A stretch of DNA of 64,000 bases from Erpobdella octoculata (taxonomy: Eukaryota; Annelida; Clitellata; Hirudinida; Erpobdellidae), in assembly GCA_963978895.1 (NCBI GenBank), contig OZ022241.1, positions 801,541-865,540 on the forward strand, written 5' to 3'. The position numbers and the translations under genes are program-made. Under the pieces are notes generated by a model. It saw nothing but the letters and a program-made list of their open reading frames with translations, did no database searches and was not told the DNA's origin. Below, one piece after another: positions 34,304-43,927 of the stretch (the stretch's first letter is position 1; each line of letters begins with the position of its first letter).

Positions 34304-34805
34304 TTAAATCGTAAGCAATTCATTTCCAAAAGTGCTATATCTTATTTGGGCTAGGTTGATCTTGTGAGAGAAAAAAGCTATTGGTTGCCGGCTACCATCT
34401 CGTATCTGTTCAAGCACCGCTTCTGCTGCAACATCAGAAGCATCAGTCACGAGCAGCAGTTCGCTTTTGTCATCTACGAAAGTTAAGCGTGCGATACATT
34501 GAAAAGCTTCTTTAGTTTGTTGAAAAACTTTTAATTGAGCATCGTTAAAACAAACAAACTTTGAAGGTGGTTTCTGGCAAAGTATATTTGTCAAGGGTAC
34601 CAATATCTTGGAACAACGAGAAATAAAACGTCTGTAAAAATGTAATACTACTATGAATCGTTTGAGCTGGGTGAATGTTTTGGACACTTTATATCATATA
34701 TATGACCTAGACCCTGTCAGTAAGAGGTTTGATTCCCTTTGCATCAACGTGATGTTCAAGAAAGTTGGTTGATGGCACTGCAAATTCACACTTATCGATG
34801 TTAAA
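34304..34805 (-). mobile_element. Decayed Ty3/gypsy RT/RNase H fragment
   Basis: The minus strand encodes NFLEHHVDAKGIKPL, then after stops FYRRFISRCSKILVPLTN, FVCFNDAQLKVFQQTKEAF and LLLVTDASDVAAEAVLEQ. This is the RT thumb to RNase H start of Ty3/gypsy pol (the D of VTDAS is the first RNase H catalytic residue). Stops and frame changes show it is dead. It is unrelated in orientation to the element beginning at 34869. Confidence 0.85.
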
Positions 34806-34868
34806 ATACAAAACATTTCAAACGCACGTCAAAAGTAATAAAATATTATAAAAAAGTCATAAGGCTTG

Positions 34869-35272
34869 TGTCACGCCCGCGTAAACGCAGGTGCGTGCCT
34901 GGATCTAACTTTGGGATTTCCGGCGCAGGCGGTGCATCGGGTATTGCACAACGTTGCGTGTTTGGATTGTTGCGCGAATATTTGAACGTTTAAGCCTGTA
35001 GCCTGTAGCCTGGAGGGCTTGTATTTATAAGGCTGTCGCGAACTACTTCGGCCCCTTCTTCTTGTTCCTGCTTCTTGTTCGCCATTGTTCGCCATTGTTT
35101 GATCGAAGTTGAAACTGTTTTTTGTATCTGTCGCGTCGTTTGATAAAGTTTTCGAACTGTACTCGTTAATAAAACATCTAATACTGTTAAAGAGTGTCTT
35201 AAACTTTATTTAGACTCAAATTTTCTCCAGCAATATCGACGACTTCGCAAAGGCGGAATCGTCACATTGCAT
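34869..35272 (+). repeat. 5' LTR of the Gmr1-like element
   Basis: Starts TGTCACGCCCGCG and ends near GTCACATTGCA. It matches 43509-43912. Frames seen within it are not genes. Confidence 0.93.
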
Positions 35273-35275
35273 TTT

Positions 35276-35294
35276 TGGTGGCAGCGGTGGGATA
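35276..35294 (+). other. Primer binding site, tRNA-Leu-like
   Basis: TGGTGGCAGCGGTGGGAT directly follows the 5' LTR. It is complementary to the 3' end of a metazoan tRNA-Leu (…ATCCCACCGCTGCCA plus CCA), from memory of that tRNA. Confidence 0.75.
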
Positions 35295-35555
35295 GTCAGT
35301 CGATACATCGATCAGAGTCGTCCTGGGGTGGTGGAGTTCATCCAGTTGACGAAGTTCTACCGAGTTTGAAGATCGACGATTGACGATTCAGGTTGGAGAA
35401 AGAGTCCAGGCGGAGTTCAGACCGTTGAGTTCGACCACGTGGCGACATCCATTTCGCAAGGAGGGCCGATCCACATCTCAGGTTAGAGGTTTTATCGTTG
35501 CCGGATTGCCCAGTTAGGTTTTTCCTTCTTTTTCTGTGTAGTAGGTTTCATAAAT

Positions 35556-37259
35556 ATGATTAGAACCCCTACGGTTGGAGAGTCAGTTGCGCTGGATAGT
35601 CCTACAGGGATCCTTAGCGAGGAGCACTATCAATTTGTTGATGATAGTCGGCGTCCACGTAGAGTTAGTGATGATGCTAACGTTAGCAAAAGTTCTAAGT
35701 CAGAAATAGCTGAGCGTAAATTAGCATTGCGCGAAGCAGAATTGGCGGCAAAAGAAGCTAAGTTAGAACAGGAGCGTAGACTCGCTGAAGCTAGGTTAGA
35801 TGAAGATAGGGCAAATCGCAGACTTGCTGAAGCTAAATTAGAACAGGAGAGCAGACTCGCTGAAGCTAAATTAGAACAGGAGCGTAGGCTCGCTGACGCT
35901 AGGTTAGATGAGGATAGGGCAACCCGCAGACTTGCTGAAGCTAAACTAGAGCTGGAACGTGAAAGGATTCAGGACCACAATAGTCTTGAGGTTTCCTTAG
36001 CCGTTCGCTCTAGTCGCTTTCAGAATGCCATGAAGGGTATAATGGCAGAGTTTCCCTCAGATCCTGCTGCAATACCGGGGTATTTTCAGTATCTAGAGAA
36101 TCAGTTTGCATCATACCAAGTTGATGATGATGTAAAACCCAAAATATTGCAGGCCCATTTGAATAATAGAGCTCGCTCAGTCTTGAGTCGATTGACCATT
36201 GCTCAGTTAGGTGACTATGAGGAATTAAAGCAAATTTTATTGCAGGAATTTCGGGTCACTCCCAGTCTTTTAAGGGAGAGGTTTTATGCTGTAAAAAGAA
36301 GACCTGGTGAGACTTATTCACAGGCAGCTTCTGAATTACACACAGCGTTATCGTATTATATTAAAAGTAGGAATATTGATGAGAATTTCCATCAATTAGT
36401 TAGTTTGATGTGTGCCGATAGGTTGAAACAACTAATGTCTCCCAGTTGTGCAGATTTTATTTTAACTCAGGAAAGGGATGATTGGTTAAATCATCTAGAG
36501 CTTTCACGCGTTGCGGATAGCTACATGGCCACACACGAGCATGAGACTAGACCGCCTCGATTCAACAACCAAAAACCAACAGATAAAGGGTCAGGGTCTC
36601 CCATTCCTAATAGAATGACTAAAATATCCATTGATCCTAATATGGATAAGGATAAAAAGTATGGTTTATGCTTCAAATGCCATAAGAAGGGTCATTCGTT
36701 CAAGGAATGTCCTCTACATAAATTCCCTTCCTCAAACTTACCTAATCCCAGAATTAATTGTTGTCAAACAGAAAATTCCTTTAATTGTCTCGGTGATAGG
36801 AAAACATTTGTTGATGATAAAAATTTGTCCTCTCAGTCAAAAAATTCCTTTAATTGTCTCGATGATAGGAAAACATTGGTTGATGGTAAAAATTTGTCTT
36901 CTCATTCAGAAAATTCCTTTAGAGGTCTCGTTGATAGGAAAATATTGTTTGATGGTCAAAAATCTTTTCCCTGTCCCGAAGCATGTCCCATTATAGATGT
37001 TGATGATTATCACATTAGGTCTTATGAGAATGTATTTATCGATCAATTACCATCTATTCCAGCTTTGATTGATGGTGGTGCAGAAGTGTGTTGCATTAGA
37101 GAAGATTTAATTAAATCTCTTCATAGGGTACCACATAAATTTATAAAATTATCCGGCCTTAAAGGTCAACCAGAAATTGTAGGTTGTGTTAGATTAGTTG
37201 TTCGACCAGATCTTGTGGGTGATGACATTGTGAACCTAGCACCCAAGGTTCGTGCATAG
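35556..37259 (+). CDS. gag: Gag-protease of the Gmr1-like element (567 aa to an in-frame TAG)
   Basis: Residues about 50-155 are a long Glu/Ala/Arg/Leu coiled coil with internal duplication (RLAEAKLEQE-type repeats). Residues about 165-335 are the gag core. A CCHC zinc knuckle (CFKCHKKGHSFKEC) starts near residue 372. Three 23-residue repeats (NSFNCL.DRKT) follow at about 406-470. A retropepsin-like site PALIDGGAEVCCI lies near residue 505; the triad reads D-G-G rather than D-S/T-G. The frame ends at TAG (37257-37259) but the same frame stays open beyond it, so this is either a Trp-to-stop mutation or a readthrough stop. Gag packages element RNA; the protease would cut the polyprotein. Confidence 0.85.
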   Translation: MIRTPTVGESVALDSPTGILSEEHYQFVDDSRRPRRVSDDANVSKSSKSEIAERKLALREAELAAKEAKLEQERRLAEARLDEDRANRRLAEAKLEQESRLAEAKLEQERRLADARLDEDRATRRLAEAKLELERERIQDHNSLEVSLAVRSSRFQNAMKGIMAEFPSDPAAIPGYFQYLENQFASYQVDDDVKPKILQAHLNNRARSVLSRLTIAQLGDYEELKQILLQEFRVTPSLLRERFYAVKRRPGETYSQAASELHTALSYYIKSRNIDENFHQLVSLMCADRLKQLMSPSCADFILTQERDDWLNHLELSRVADSYMATHEHETRPPRFNNQKPTDKGSGSPIPNRMTKISIDPNMDKDKKYGLCFKCHKKGHSFKECPLHKFPSSNLPNPRINCCQTENSFNCLGDRKTFVDDKNLSSQSKNSFNCLDDRKTLVDGKNLSSHSENSFRGLVDRKILFDGQKSFPCPEACPIIDVDDYHIRSYENVFIDQLPSIPALIDGGAEVCCIREDLIKSLHRVPHKFIKLSGLKGQPEIVGCVRLVVRPDLVGDDIVNLAPKVRA

Positions 37260-38144
37260 TTTGCTGTCGTCCCAAATCTTAATGAGCAAATTATTATCAC
37301 TCCCTCCGTAAGTAATTTATTAAAAACGATATCATTGTATGATACCGTTGCATACCCTATTAAGAACAAACAAAATGCACATGACTCTGATGTGAATGTT
37401 CCCAGTCTTGAAATAACTAATTCACAATATTTTGTTTTAGATGAACCTCGTAATGATGAGCATAGTCCAGATGTTGCATTAATTCTAGGTGAAGGTGTTT
37501 CTCGCGCTGCTGACGCTAGGAAAGTTGATTCACAGACCGATGCTGGTCAGAACATAGGTGTTTCTGTAACTTCGGGTGATGATATTTGTCCAGGTGCTGA
37601 TGCTAGGAAAGTTGATTCTCAGGCCGATACTTGTCAGGACATAGGTGCTTCTGTGGTTTCGGGTGATGATATTGGTCCAGGTGCTGATGCTAGGAAAGTT
37701 GATTCACAGACCGATACTTGTCAGGGCATAGGTGCTTCTGTAGTTTCGGGTGATGATATTTGTCCAGGTGCTGATGCTAGGAAAGTTGATTCACAGACCG
37801 ATACTTGTCAGGACATAGGTGTTTCTGTAGTTGCGGGTGATGATATTTGTCCAGGTGCTGATGCAGGCGGAAGTGATTCACGAACCGACGCTCGATTTAC
37901 AACCATTAACGATGATTGTCAGGGGGTAGACGATAGTAATGATCCCGATGCGTTTGCTAAAGAGCAACATGATTGTCCTTCACTGAAGTCCTTCTGGTTG
38001 CTAGGTATAGATAAGCGTAAAAACTTTTATATCGACCGGGGACTTTTGTTTCACAAGGAGAATCAGTGGGGTCATTCCATAAAACAGTTGTGTTTGCCCA
38101 GGAGTCGTATACTTGCAGTGTTACAGATGGGACATGATGCTCCC
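37260..38144 (+). CDS. pol: Continuation of the Gmr1-like polyprotein: repeat linker and integrase zinc finger start
   Basis: In frame with the upstream ORF across the TAG. It begins FAVVPNLNEQIIITPS, as expected after a retropepsin. Residues coded at about 37500-37870 form four 29-residue tandem repeats (GADARKVDSQTDTCQDIG…SGDDICP, 87 bp each). It then enters the integrase N-terminal region (RSRILAVLQMGHDAP), whose first zinc-ligand His lies just before the nested insertion at 38145. Beyond that the frame runs into the inserted LTR and stops. Confidence 0.75.
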
Positions 38145-38476
38145 TGTAAACGTAGAGGAATATGCTTTCTAGCGATTCGTAACGTTAAAGTCGAAGTTAT
38201 TTTTAACACAATATTTCTCGAATTTATTTTTAACTTTAATTATTCTTCCTTGAATATAATCTTTTACTGGACTCAAATAAAACTGAATTTTCTCACTTTG
38301 TAGAATTTCGCACGGTTCTGACAAATCTTTTGTTAATTTCAATTTCTCTCTGCAGCACGTCTATTTAAACTTTTATTTTTCTTCTTGAACACTCAACTTT
38401 AAAACACACTGTCTCAAATCTCAAAAACTCATGCACAAAATAATATTTACATTCTTACCAATCAAAATCAGGAAAA

Positions 38477-38515
<39 letters not shown>

Positions 38516-38573
38516 CTAGATAAAAAAATTAGTAAATACGCACACACATACACACATACATATATATAAAAAC

Positions 38574-38622
<49 letters not shown>

Positions 38623-38738
38623 CATATATATATGACTTATTGTTACGAAATATCCAATCCTAATAAAATGCACACATAATAAAATAAAATAAACAAATAC
38701 TATGAAAAATACGTAAGATGAATTATCTTCATCTTACA
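38145..38738 (-). repeat. 3' LTR of the nested element
   Basis: 594 bp, TG…CA ends. Near-identical to 40661-41252 except in a TA-rich tract, implying recent insertion. The adjoining internal sequence (minus strand GAAGAGGGGGGATA, 38739-38752) is the polypurine tract. Confidence 0.92.
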
Positions 38739-38767
38739 TATCCCCCCTCTTCGAAAAAAGAAACGCG

Positions 38768-40558
38768 TCAGTGTTTCTTGATTACATCGTCACTCTCTTT
38801 ACGACTAAGAAAGTCAGCACCGATGTTCTCCTTGCCTTTGAAATAGTTTCCTTTCAACTTATTCTCAATCTCTATCTCTCTGCGTGCTGTGTCAACAGGG
38901 CGGGCATCTCCGAAGATTGCCGAATTCAACTTTCCAACTTTCCCCACCCCTCCATGTTGGCCTCTAGGCAGAAGATTGAGCCTTGGTCTTTCTTTTGGCG
39001 GATTCAAAGCTTGAACGTTTGCCTCAACTTTATTTCCTACTTTTGAAATGGCAGACGTGTTTCTTTCCTTGCTTTGATACAGCTCCGAGTTAGCCGACGA
39101 TTTTCCAAACTTTACCTGATCATTCCTCTGAGTGCTGTCGTAGTTGGAAGCGGATTTCTGTGGTTTCCGACCAAAGCGTTTTCCTGCCGCCATTGCATCA
39201 AAACCTCTTACCCCTTCAACATTTCCCAGCACGAGATCGCAAAGTAGGTTTTTCATGCAGACCACCTCTCTAGTTCCTCTGAACCAGCCTGTTTTGATAT
39301 TTACCACTGCTGTTGGAGCTACCCGAACTGTGCCGTCGATCAAAACACAGGGTCTTGTTCTTCCGGTCATCTGACGCGGGTGTACTAATGATTTCTTTAC
39401 CATTATGGCCGTACAGCCAGTGTCCCTCAAAACTTTTACTGGTTTCTTGTTCACAAAACCTCTGGTAAATTTAAACTTTTCTCCTTCCATCACCATGACC
39501 GCGCATGCATTCACTACTCCAGAATCCTTGCATGGTGATGTCATGGCCTCTCTACGCGTTTGACACATGACTGGAGTTGCTTGAGTGCTTTGACTGTAGT
39601 CCCTTGCGATCTGTCCAGCGTGATGACAATCCTTTGCCATATGGCCCAGCTTATTGCAATTGTAACAGCGTGGTCCAACCATTCCTGAGTCAGAGTCTGG
39701 TTGACCACGATTTCCGCTAATCCTGCTTTTGCTGTCCAATTTTGCCAACCTCTTCTCTGGGTGGGCTTGGCTGTACTTGTTTACCCAAAGGCACAGCTCA
39801 TTGACATCTTTGCTCTCTTTCTCCAACAAGTACTCGACCATTCCCGCCGGGCACTTTCCGAAAAACTGCTCTTTCAGAAACAAAAACAACAGATTTTGTT
39901 TGCCCGCGAGATCTACCCAGCGCCTGAGGTGGCTATCTAGCCGCACTAGATAATGTTCCCAGGTCTCCTCCGTTTCAGGCATTGACTCTCGAAACATTAT
40001 GCGATAGTCTTCCGCTGACTTCCCAAAACGACGAAGGAGTGCCTCCTTTGCCGTCCTGTAGTCCTGCATCTGACTATCGCTAAGTTGGCCAAACACTTCC
40101 AAAGTCTTCGCACTAAGCAACGACCCTAGAAGCATTCCCCAATCCTTCTGAGGGTGACCATTGGCTTTTGCCAATGACTCAAATCTCAGCAAAAATGCGT
40201 CGATGTCATCACCTTCAGAAAACTTTGGATAAGGAATCTTAGTAGCCTCCGCCGACGGTTTTAGCTCTATTTTTTTTTGGCCCTCCAATTCCAGCTTCTT
40301 CAATTCATGCTCCCGTTGCTCGCGCTCACGCAGAAGTTGAAATTCACGTTCAGCTATTTTTTCCTCACGTTCTCGTTCTCGTTCTCGCTCTTCCCGTTCT
40401 TGTTTTTTTTCTCGCTCTTCTCGTTCTTGTTTTTTTTCTTCACGTTCTTCCAATCTCTTAACTCTTTCTTCATCCTTTAACTCTTTGACATAATTCCTTA
40501 AATCTTCTCCGGAATAGCCTAGGGCCTGTCCCATCGCAATGAATTTCTCGTCAGACAT
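38768..40558 (-). CDS. gag: Gag-protease fused to an eIF4B-like segment and an RNase H tail (596 aa)
   Basis: Residues about 24-85 are a Glu/Arg coiled coil; about 95-265 a SCAN/gag-like helical core (DAFLLRFESLAKANG…). A CCHC knuckle (CYNCNKLGHMAKDC) is near residue 297. A retropepsin-like motif VLRDTGCTAIMV with D-T-G is near 375. After about residue 519 the sequence reads ERPRLNLLPRG, then NSAIFGDARPVDTARREIEI, which closely follows the conserved motif of translation initiation factors eIF4B/eIF4H (RPKLNLKPR … SIFGGAKPVDTAARERE). It then passes into GKENIGADFLSR, the usual end of gypsy RNase H. So pol was deleted and a host-derived piece sits in its place. Start chosen as the first ATG after the primer site; context is standard. 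Confidence 0.85.
   Translation of the reverse strand: MSDEKFIAMGQALGYSGEDLRNYVKELKDEERVKRLEEREEKKQEREEREKKQEREEREREREREEKIAEREFQLLREREQREHELKKLELEGQKKIELKPSAEATKIPYPKFSEGDDIDAFLLRFESLAKANGHPQKDWGMLLGSLLSAKTLEVFGQLSDSQMQDYRTAKEALLRRFGKSAEDYRIMFRESMPETEETWEHYLVRLDSHLRRWVDLAGKQNLLFLFLKEQFFGKCPAGMVEYLLEKESKDVNELCLWVNKYSQAHPEKRLAKLDSKSRISGNRGQPDSDSGMVGPRCYNCNKLGHMAKDCHHAGQIARDYSQSTQATPVMCQTRREAMTSPCKDSGVVNACAVMVMEGEKFKFTRGFVNKKPVKVLRDTGCTAIMVKKSLVHPRQMTGRTRPCVLIDGTVRVAPTAVVNIKTGWFRGTREVVCMKNLLCDLVLGNVEGVRGFDAMAAGKRFGRKPQKSASNYDSTQRNDQVKFGKSSANSELYQSKERNTSAISKVGNKVEANVQALNPPKERPRLNLLPRGQHGGVGKVGKLNSAIFGDARPVDTARREIEIENKLKGNYFKGKENIGADFLSRKESDDVIKKH
38848..39003 (-). other. Captured eIF4B/eIF4H-like coding segment
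   Basis: This is the part of the element's ORF that matches the eIF4B signature in order and spacing: a RPRLNL..R block, a short variable linker, then SAIFG.ARPVDTA.RE. It is in frame with gag upstream and with the RNase H tail downstream. The match is from memory of eIF4B proteins. Confidence 0.65.
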
Positions 40559-40642
40559 CTTTCACAAAAGAAAAAAAAAAAAATTCGGTCACTTGTGATC
40601 AAACAACTTCAGAAAAATATATTTACGTATGAAAATGCGTAA

Positions 40643-40659
40643 ATACGTCGGGGTCACCA
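40643..40659 (-). other. Primer binding site of the nested element, tRNA-Trp-like
   Basis: Minus strand TGGTGACCCCGACGT, one base after the 5' LTR. It is complementary to the 3' end of metazoan tRNA-Trp (ACGTCGGGGTCA plus CCA), as used by several gypsy lineages. Confidence 0.8.
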
Positions 40660-40660
40660 A

Positions 40661-40992
40661 TGTAAACGTAGAGGAATATGCTTTCTAGCGATTCGTAACG
40701 TTAAAGTCGAAGTTATTTTTAACACAATATTTCTCGAATTTATTTTTAACTTTAATTATTCTTCCTTGAATATAATCTTTTACTGGACTCAAATAAAACT
40801 GAATTTTCTCACTTTGTAGAATTTCGCACGGTTCTGACAAATCTTTTGTTAATTTCAATTTCTCTCTGCAGCACGTCTATTTAAACTTTTATTTTTCTTC
40901 TTGAACACTCAACTTTAAAACACACTGTCTCAAATCTCAAAAACTCATGCACAAAATAATATTTACATTCTTACCAATCAAAATCAGGAAAA

Positions 40993-41029
<37 letters not shown>

Positions 41030-41087
41030 CTAGATAAAAAAATTAGTAAATACGCACACACATACACACATACATATATATAAAAAC

Positions 41088-41136
<49 letters not shown>

Positions 41137-41252
41137 CATATATATATGACTTATTGTTACGAAATATCCAATCCTAATAAAATGCACACATAATAAAATA
41201 AAATAAACAAATACTATGAAAAATACGTAAGATGAATTATCTTCATCTTACA
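40661..41252 (-). repeat. 5' LTR of the nested element
   Basis: 592 bp copy of 38145-38738, TG…CA ends, next to the CTCCC target duplication. Confidence 0.92.
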
Positions 41253-41257
41253 CTCCC

Positions 41258-42898
41258 TATTCGGGGCACATGGCTGCCAAGAGTACACGGCAGCGTATTC
41301 GACTCAGCTTTTGGTTTCCCGATATGGAGAAACAAGTCCAAACCTATTGTGAGTCGTGCCCCGTGTGCCAGTTAAGGGCACCTATTAGAAAAAGAGACCG
41401 AGTCCCCATAACTCCCATTCCAAGGGGAGATGAACTACCATTTAATCATTTAGTTATGGATTGCATAGGGCCCATAATTCCAGCGGGTGATAGTGTGACT
41501 GTCCGACCCAAGTACAATTATGCCCTGGTTGTTGTCGATTTGTTCTCCAGATGGCCGATGGCTTATCCATTAAGGTCATTAGATGCTAAATCTGTATGTG
41601 AGATCCTTATTCAGATCTTTATGACGTTTTCCATACCACGAATAATTAGTTCCGATTGTGGTACGAATTTCAAAAATCAGTTAACGACGACTTTTCTTAA
41701 ATGTTTGGGGTGCAGTCCTAGGTTTAACACCCCAGGGCATCCTGAAGCATCCGGGTTAGTGGAGAGGTGTAACCAGAGTCTTAAGAACATGATTTTTAAA
41801 TTGGTTGAGGCACATCCTAAGGAGTGGTTTAAGGTTCTTCCTTTTGTATTATGGAGTTTACGTGAGAAACCGTCATCGACAACTCATATTGCTCCTTATA
41901 CATTAGTGTATGGTACTTTGCCACGAGGACCACTTGCTATCCTCAGAGACTCTTGGAGTAACGAAAAGGAGTTACCTTTTCATTTAGGTAAGAATCCGTA
42001 CAAATACTTAGCCGATCTCAGACAAAACCTACAGTTAGCTAAGGAATTTGCTGAAATTGCAGGAGACCAAGAGCAGAGCAATTACGCACGAAAATATAAC
42101 GTTAGGAGCAGTGATAGGTCTTTTTGTGTAGGTGACAGAGTAATAATTTTAGCACCTGTAAAAGGGGGGTCTAAATTTATGAAGAGATGGCAGGGTCCCG
42201 GGGTGATAGTGAAGGTGAAAGCACCATACTCTTATTTAGTGGAAATTGAGGGCTGTAAACACCATTTACATGCAAATAAGATTCGGAAATACCATGACCG
42301 AATAGAAACCGCCATTAATAACAATTGTTCTGTAGTATACGAGAAGGACCACGAATTTGGTTTGATTGATTTTCCAAGTAAGTTTGATCCTTGTCAGGAT
42401 AAACCTCCGAGTTGTAGGGTAGCAAAGGGCTGTTTGGACCATCTTTCGCAGGATTATCGCACACAATTATGTGACATAATTGATGATTTTCCCGAGATAT
42501 TCTCAGAATCATTAGGAGTTTGTTCTGTAGTATCTCACAAAATCGCGATTTCTCCTGACTTTACCCCCAAACACCTGAGAGCCTGTAGAACCCCTGAATT
42601 GTTGAAGGTAGAAGTGGCTAATCAGATACAAGATATGCTTCGCCAGGGTGTCATTGTACCATCGCAGAGTCCCATGGTAAGCCCGATGGTTTGTGTTTTG
42701 AAGGGACCTAAGGGAGAAAAGGGAGTCCGTATAGCCATCGACTATCGTCATGTTAATCGTTATACGAAGGGAGACTGCTTTCCCATTCCCGATATCCCCA
42801 ACGTACTTCAGAAGGTCGGCAGAGCACAATTCCTAAGCTGTTGGCAAATTTCTATGAAGTTACTGTACTTTCTTACGAGTAAGATTTACTCGAGTTAG
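41258..42898 (+). CDS. pol: Integrase followed by truncated reverse transcriptase (Gmr1-like pol)
   Basis: It resumes the host element's integrase just after the nested insertion: the zinc-binding His (GAHMAAK) and CESCPVC pair, then the catalytic core with D in LVMDCIGPI (41459), D in ISSDCGTNF (41653) and E in ASGLVERCNQ exactly 35 residues later (DD35E). A C-terminal domain follows (KFMKRWQGPGVIVKVKAPY). The chain then runs straight into an RT N-terminus (GVIVPSQSPMVSPMVCVLKG, IAIDYRHVNRYTKGD, FPIPDI) and breaks off at AQFLSC, ending at a stop. No YxDD, no RNase H. IN-before-RT is seen directly; the truncation probably reflects an internal deletion. Confidence 0.88.
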   Translation, partial: YSGHMAAKSTRQRIRLSFWFPDMEKQVQTYCESCPVCQLRAPIRKRDRVPITPIPRGDELPFNHLVMDCIGPIIPAGDSVTVRPKYNYALVVVDLFSRWPMAYPLRSLDAKSVCEILIQIFMTFSIPRIISSDCGTNFKNQLTTTFLKCLGCSPRFNTPGHPEASGLVERCNQSLKNMIFKLVEAHPKEWFKVLPFVLWSLREKPSSTTHIAPYTLVYGTLPRGPLAILRDSWSNEKELPFHLGKNPYKYLADLRQNLQLAKEFAEIAGDQEQSNYARKYNVRSSDRSFCVGDRVIILAPVKGGSKFMKRWQGPGVIVKVKAPYSYLVEIEGCKHHLHANKIRKYHDRIETAINNNCSVVYEKDHEFGLIDFPSKFDPCQDKPPSCRVAKGCLDHLSQDYRTQLCDIIDDFPEIFSESLGVCSVVSHKIAISPDFTPKHLRACRTPELLKVEVANQIQDMLRQGVIVPSQSPMVSPMVCVLKGPKGEKGVRIAIDYRHVNRYTKGDCFPIPDIPNVLQKVGRAQFLSCWQISMKLLYFLTSKIYSS

Positions 42899-43508
42899 GC
42901 AGAATTGTTGACTATGGTTTGGAGTCGGTCAGCAATGCTTTGCTGAGCGCGACTTCCTTCTCAGAACCATTTGGTGTTTTGTGTTGTATTATCATTATGA
43001 TATTTAGTAACTGATTTCCTGTCTCGATTAAATTAGGTTTGGAGTAGCTGTGGCTACAATTAGGTTTATTTATCCTAGGGTGTTTAATCCTTGGTTAAGT
43101 ATTTCTTTGGTTATTGGAAATTAGTGTTAGTTTGTATGAGTATCTTTGTATCCTTCTTTAGTTAATTTCTTTCTTTGGGCGATCCTAGGCAATGATAAAG
43201 TGGATCGGTCGCAAGTTTTTATTTGCAGGTCTCCAGGAAGAAGAGCGCGTCACTGAACAAAGAGCTGCAGGACGTCTCCTTTGTCCTTGCTCGGAAGGTT
43301 CTTCGACCACGTCTTTCTTTCGCGTGTGGCTCATCGTCACGACTGTTCTGGATTTGCAGGTTCCCAGACGAGCACCAGGAAACCCGACGACGAAGGAAAC
43401 CATTCAGTCAACCGGATCCACACTCAGCCAACCGGATCGACCCAGATCAAAGAATGAAGATATGGCCGATAACGAGAAGGATCGTTACCGACTTTAGGGG
43501 GGGAGGTA
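42899..43508 (+). other. 3' untranslated part of the Gmr1-like element with polypurine tract
   Basis: Non-coding leader to the 3' LTR. The purine run AGGGGGGGGAGGTA at about 43494-43508 is the polypurine tract. Short open frames here are not supported. Confidence 0.75.
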
Positions 43509-43915
43509 TGTCACGCCCGCGTAAACGCAGGTGCGTGCCTGGATCTAACTTTGGGATTTCCGGCGCAGGCGGTGCATCGGGTATTGCACAACGTTGCGTG
43601 TTTGGATTGTTGCGCGAATATTTGAACGTTTAAGCCTGTAGCCTGTAGCCTGGAGGGCTTGTATTTATAAGGCTGTCGCGAACTACTTCGGCCCCTTCTT
43701 CTTGTTCCTGCTTCTTGTTCGCCATTGTTCGCCATTGTTTGATCGAAGTTGAAACTGTTTTTTGTATCTGTCGCGTCGTTTGATAAAGTTTTCGAACTGT
43801 ACTCGTTAATAAAACATCTAATACTGTTAAAGAGTGTCTTAAACTTTATTTAGACTCAAATTTTCTCCAGCAATATCGACGACTTCGCAAAGGCGGAATC
43901 GTCACATTGCATTTT
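43509..43915 (+). repeat. 3' LTR of the Gmr1-like element
   Basis: TGTCACGCCCGCG… to TTGCATTTT, matching the 5' LTR base for base as far as I compared. Confidence 0.93.
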
Positions 43916-43927
43916 CAAAATTTTTTT

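Larger units (their letters stand above)
38145..41252 (-). mobile_element. Nested non-autonomous Ty3/gypsy LTR element
   Basis: Bounded by TGTAAACG…CTTACA LTRs and by a perfect 5-bp target duplication CTCCC (38140-38144 and 41253-41257). It sits inside the host element's integrase. It is oriented on the minus strand: primer site beside 40660, one long ORF (40558-38768), polypurine tract beside 38738. It lacks RT, most of RNase H and integrase, so it must depend on other elements. Confidence 0.93.
34869..43915 (+). mobile_element. Gmr1-like Ty3/gypsy LTR retrotransposon (IN before RT), with a nested element
   Basis: Two LTRs of about 405 bp, identical as far as I can compare, bound gag-protease, a repeat-rich linker, integrase and the start of RT. 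Integrase upstream of RT with gypsy-type sequence is the hallmark of the Gmr1 group, described first from deuterostomes. The RT stops after the first motifs, with no YxDD and no RNase H, so this copy is defective. Its integrase is split by the element at 38145-41252. A direct repeat of about 41 bp, not a 5-bp TSD, flanks it. Confidence 0.88.

Noticed and set aside
34871..35095. Small minus-strand ORF, also at 43511-43735
   Set aside because: It lies wholly inside the LTR and is duplicated with it; no sign of coding.
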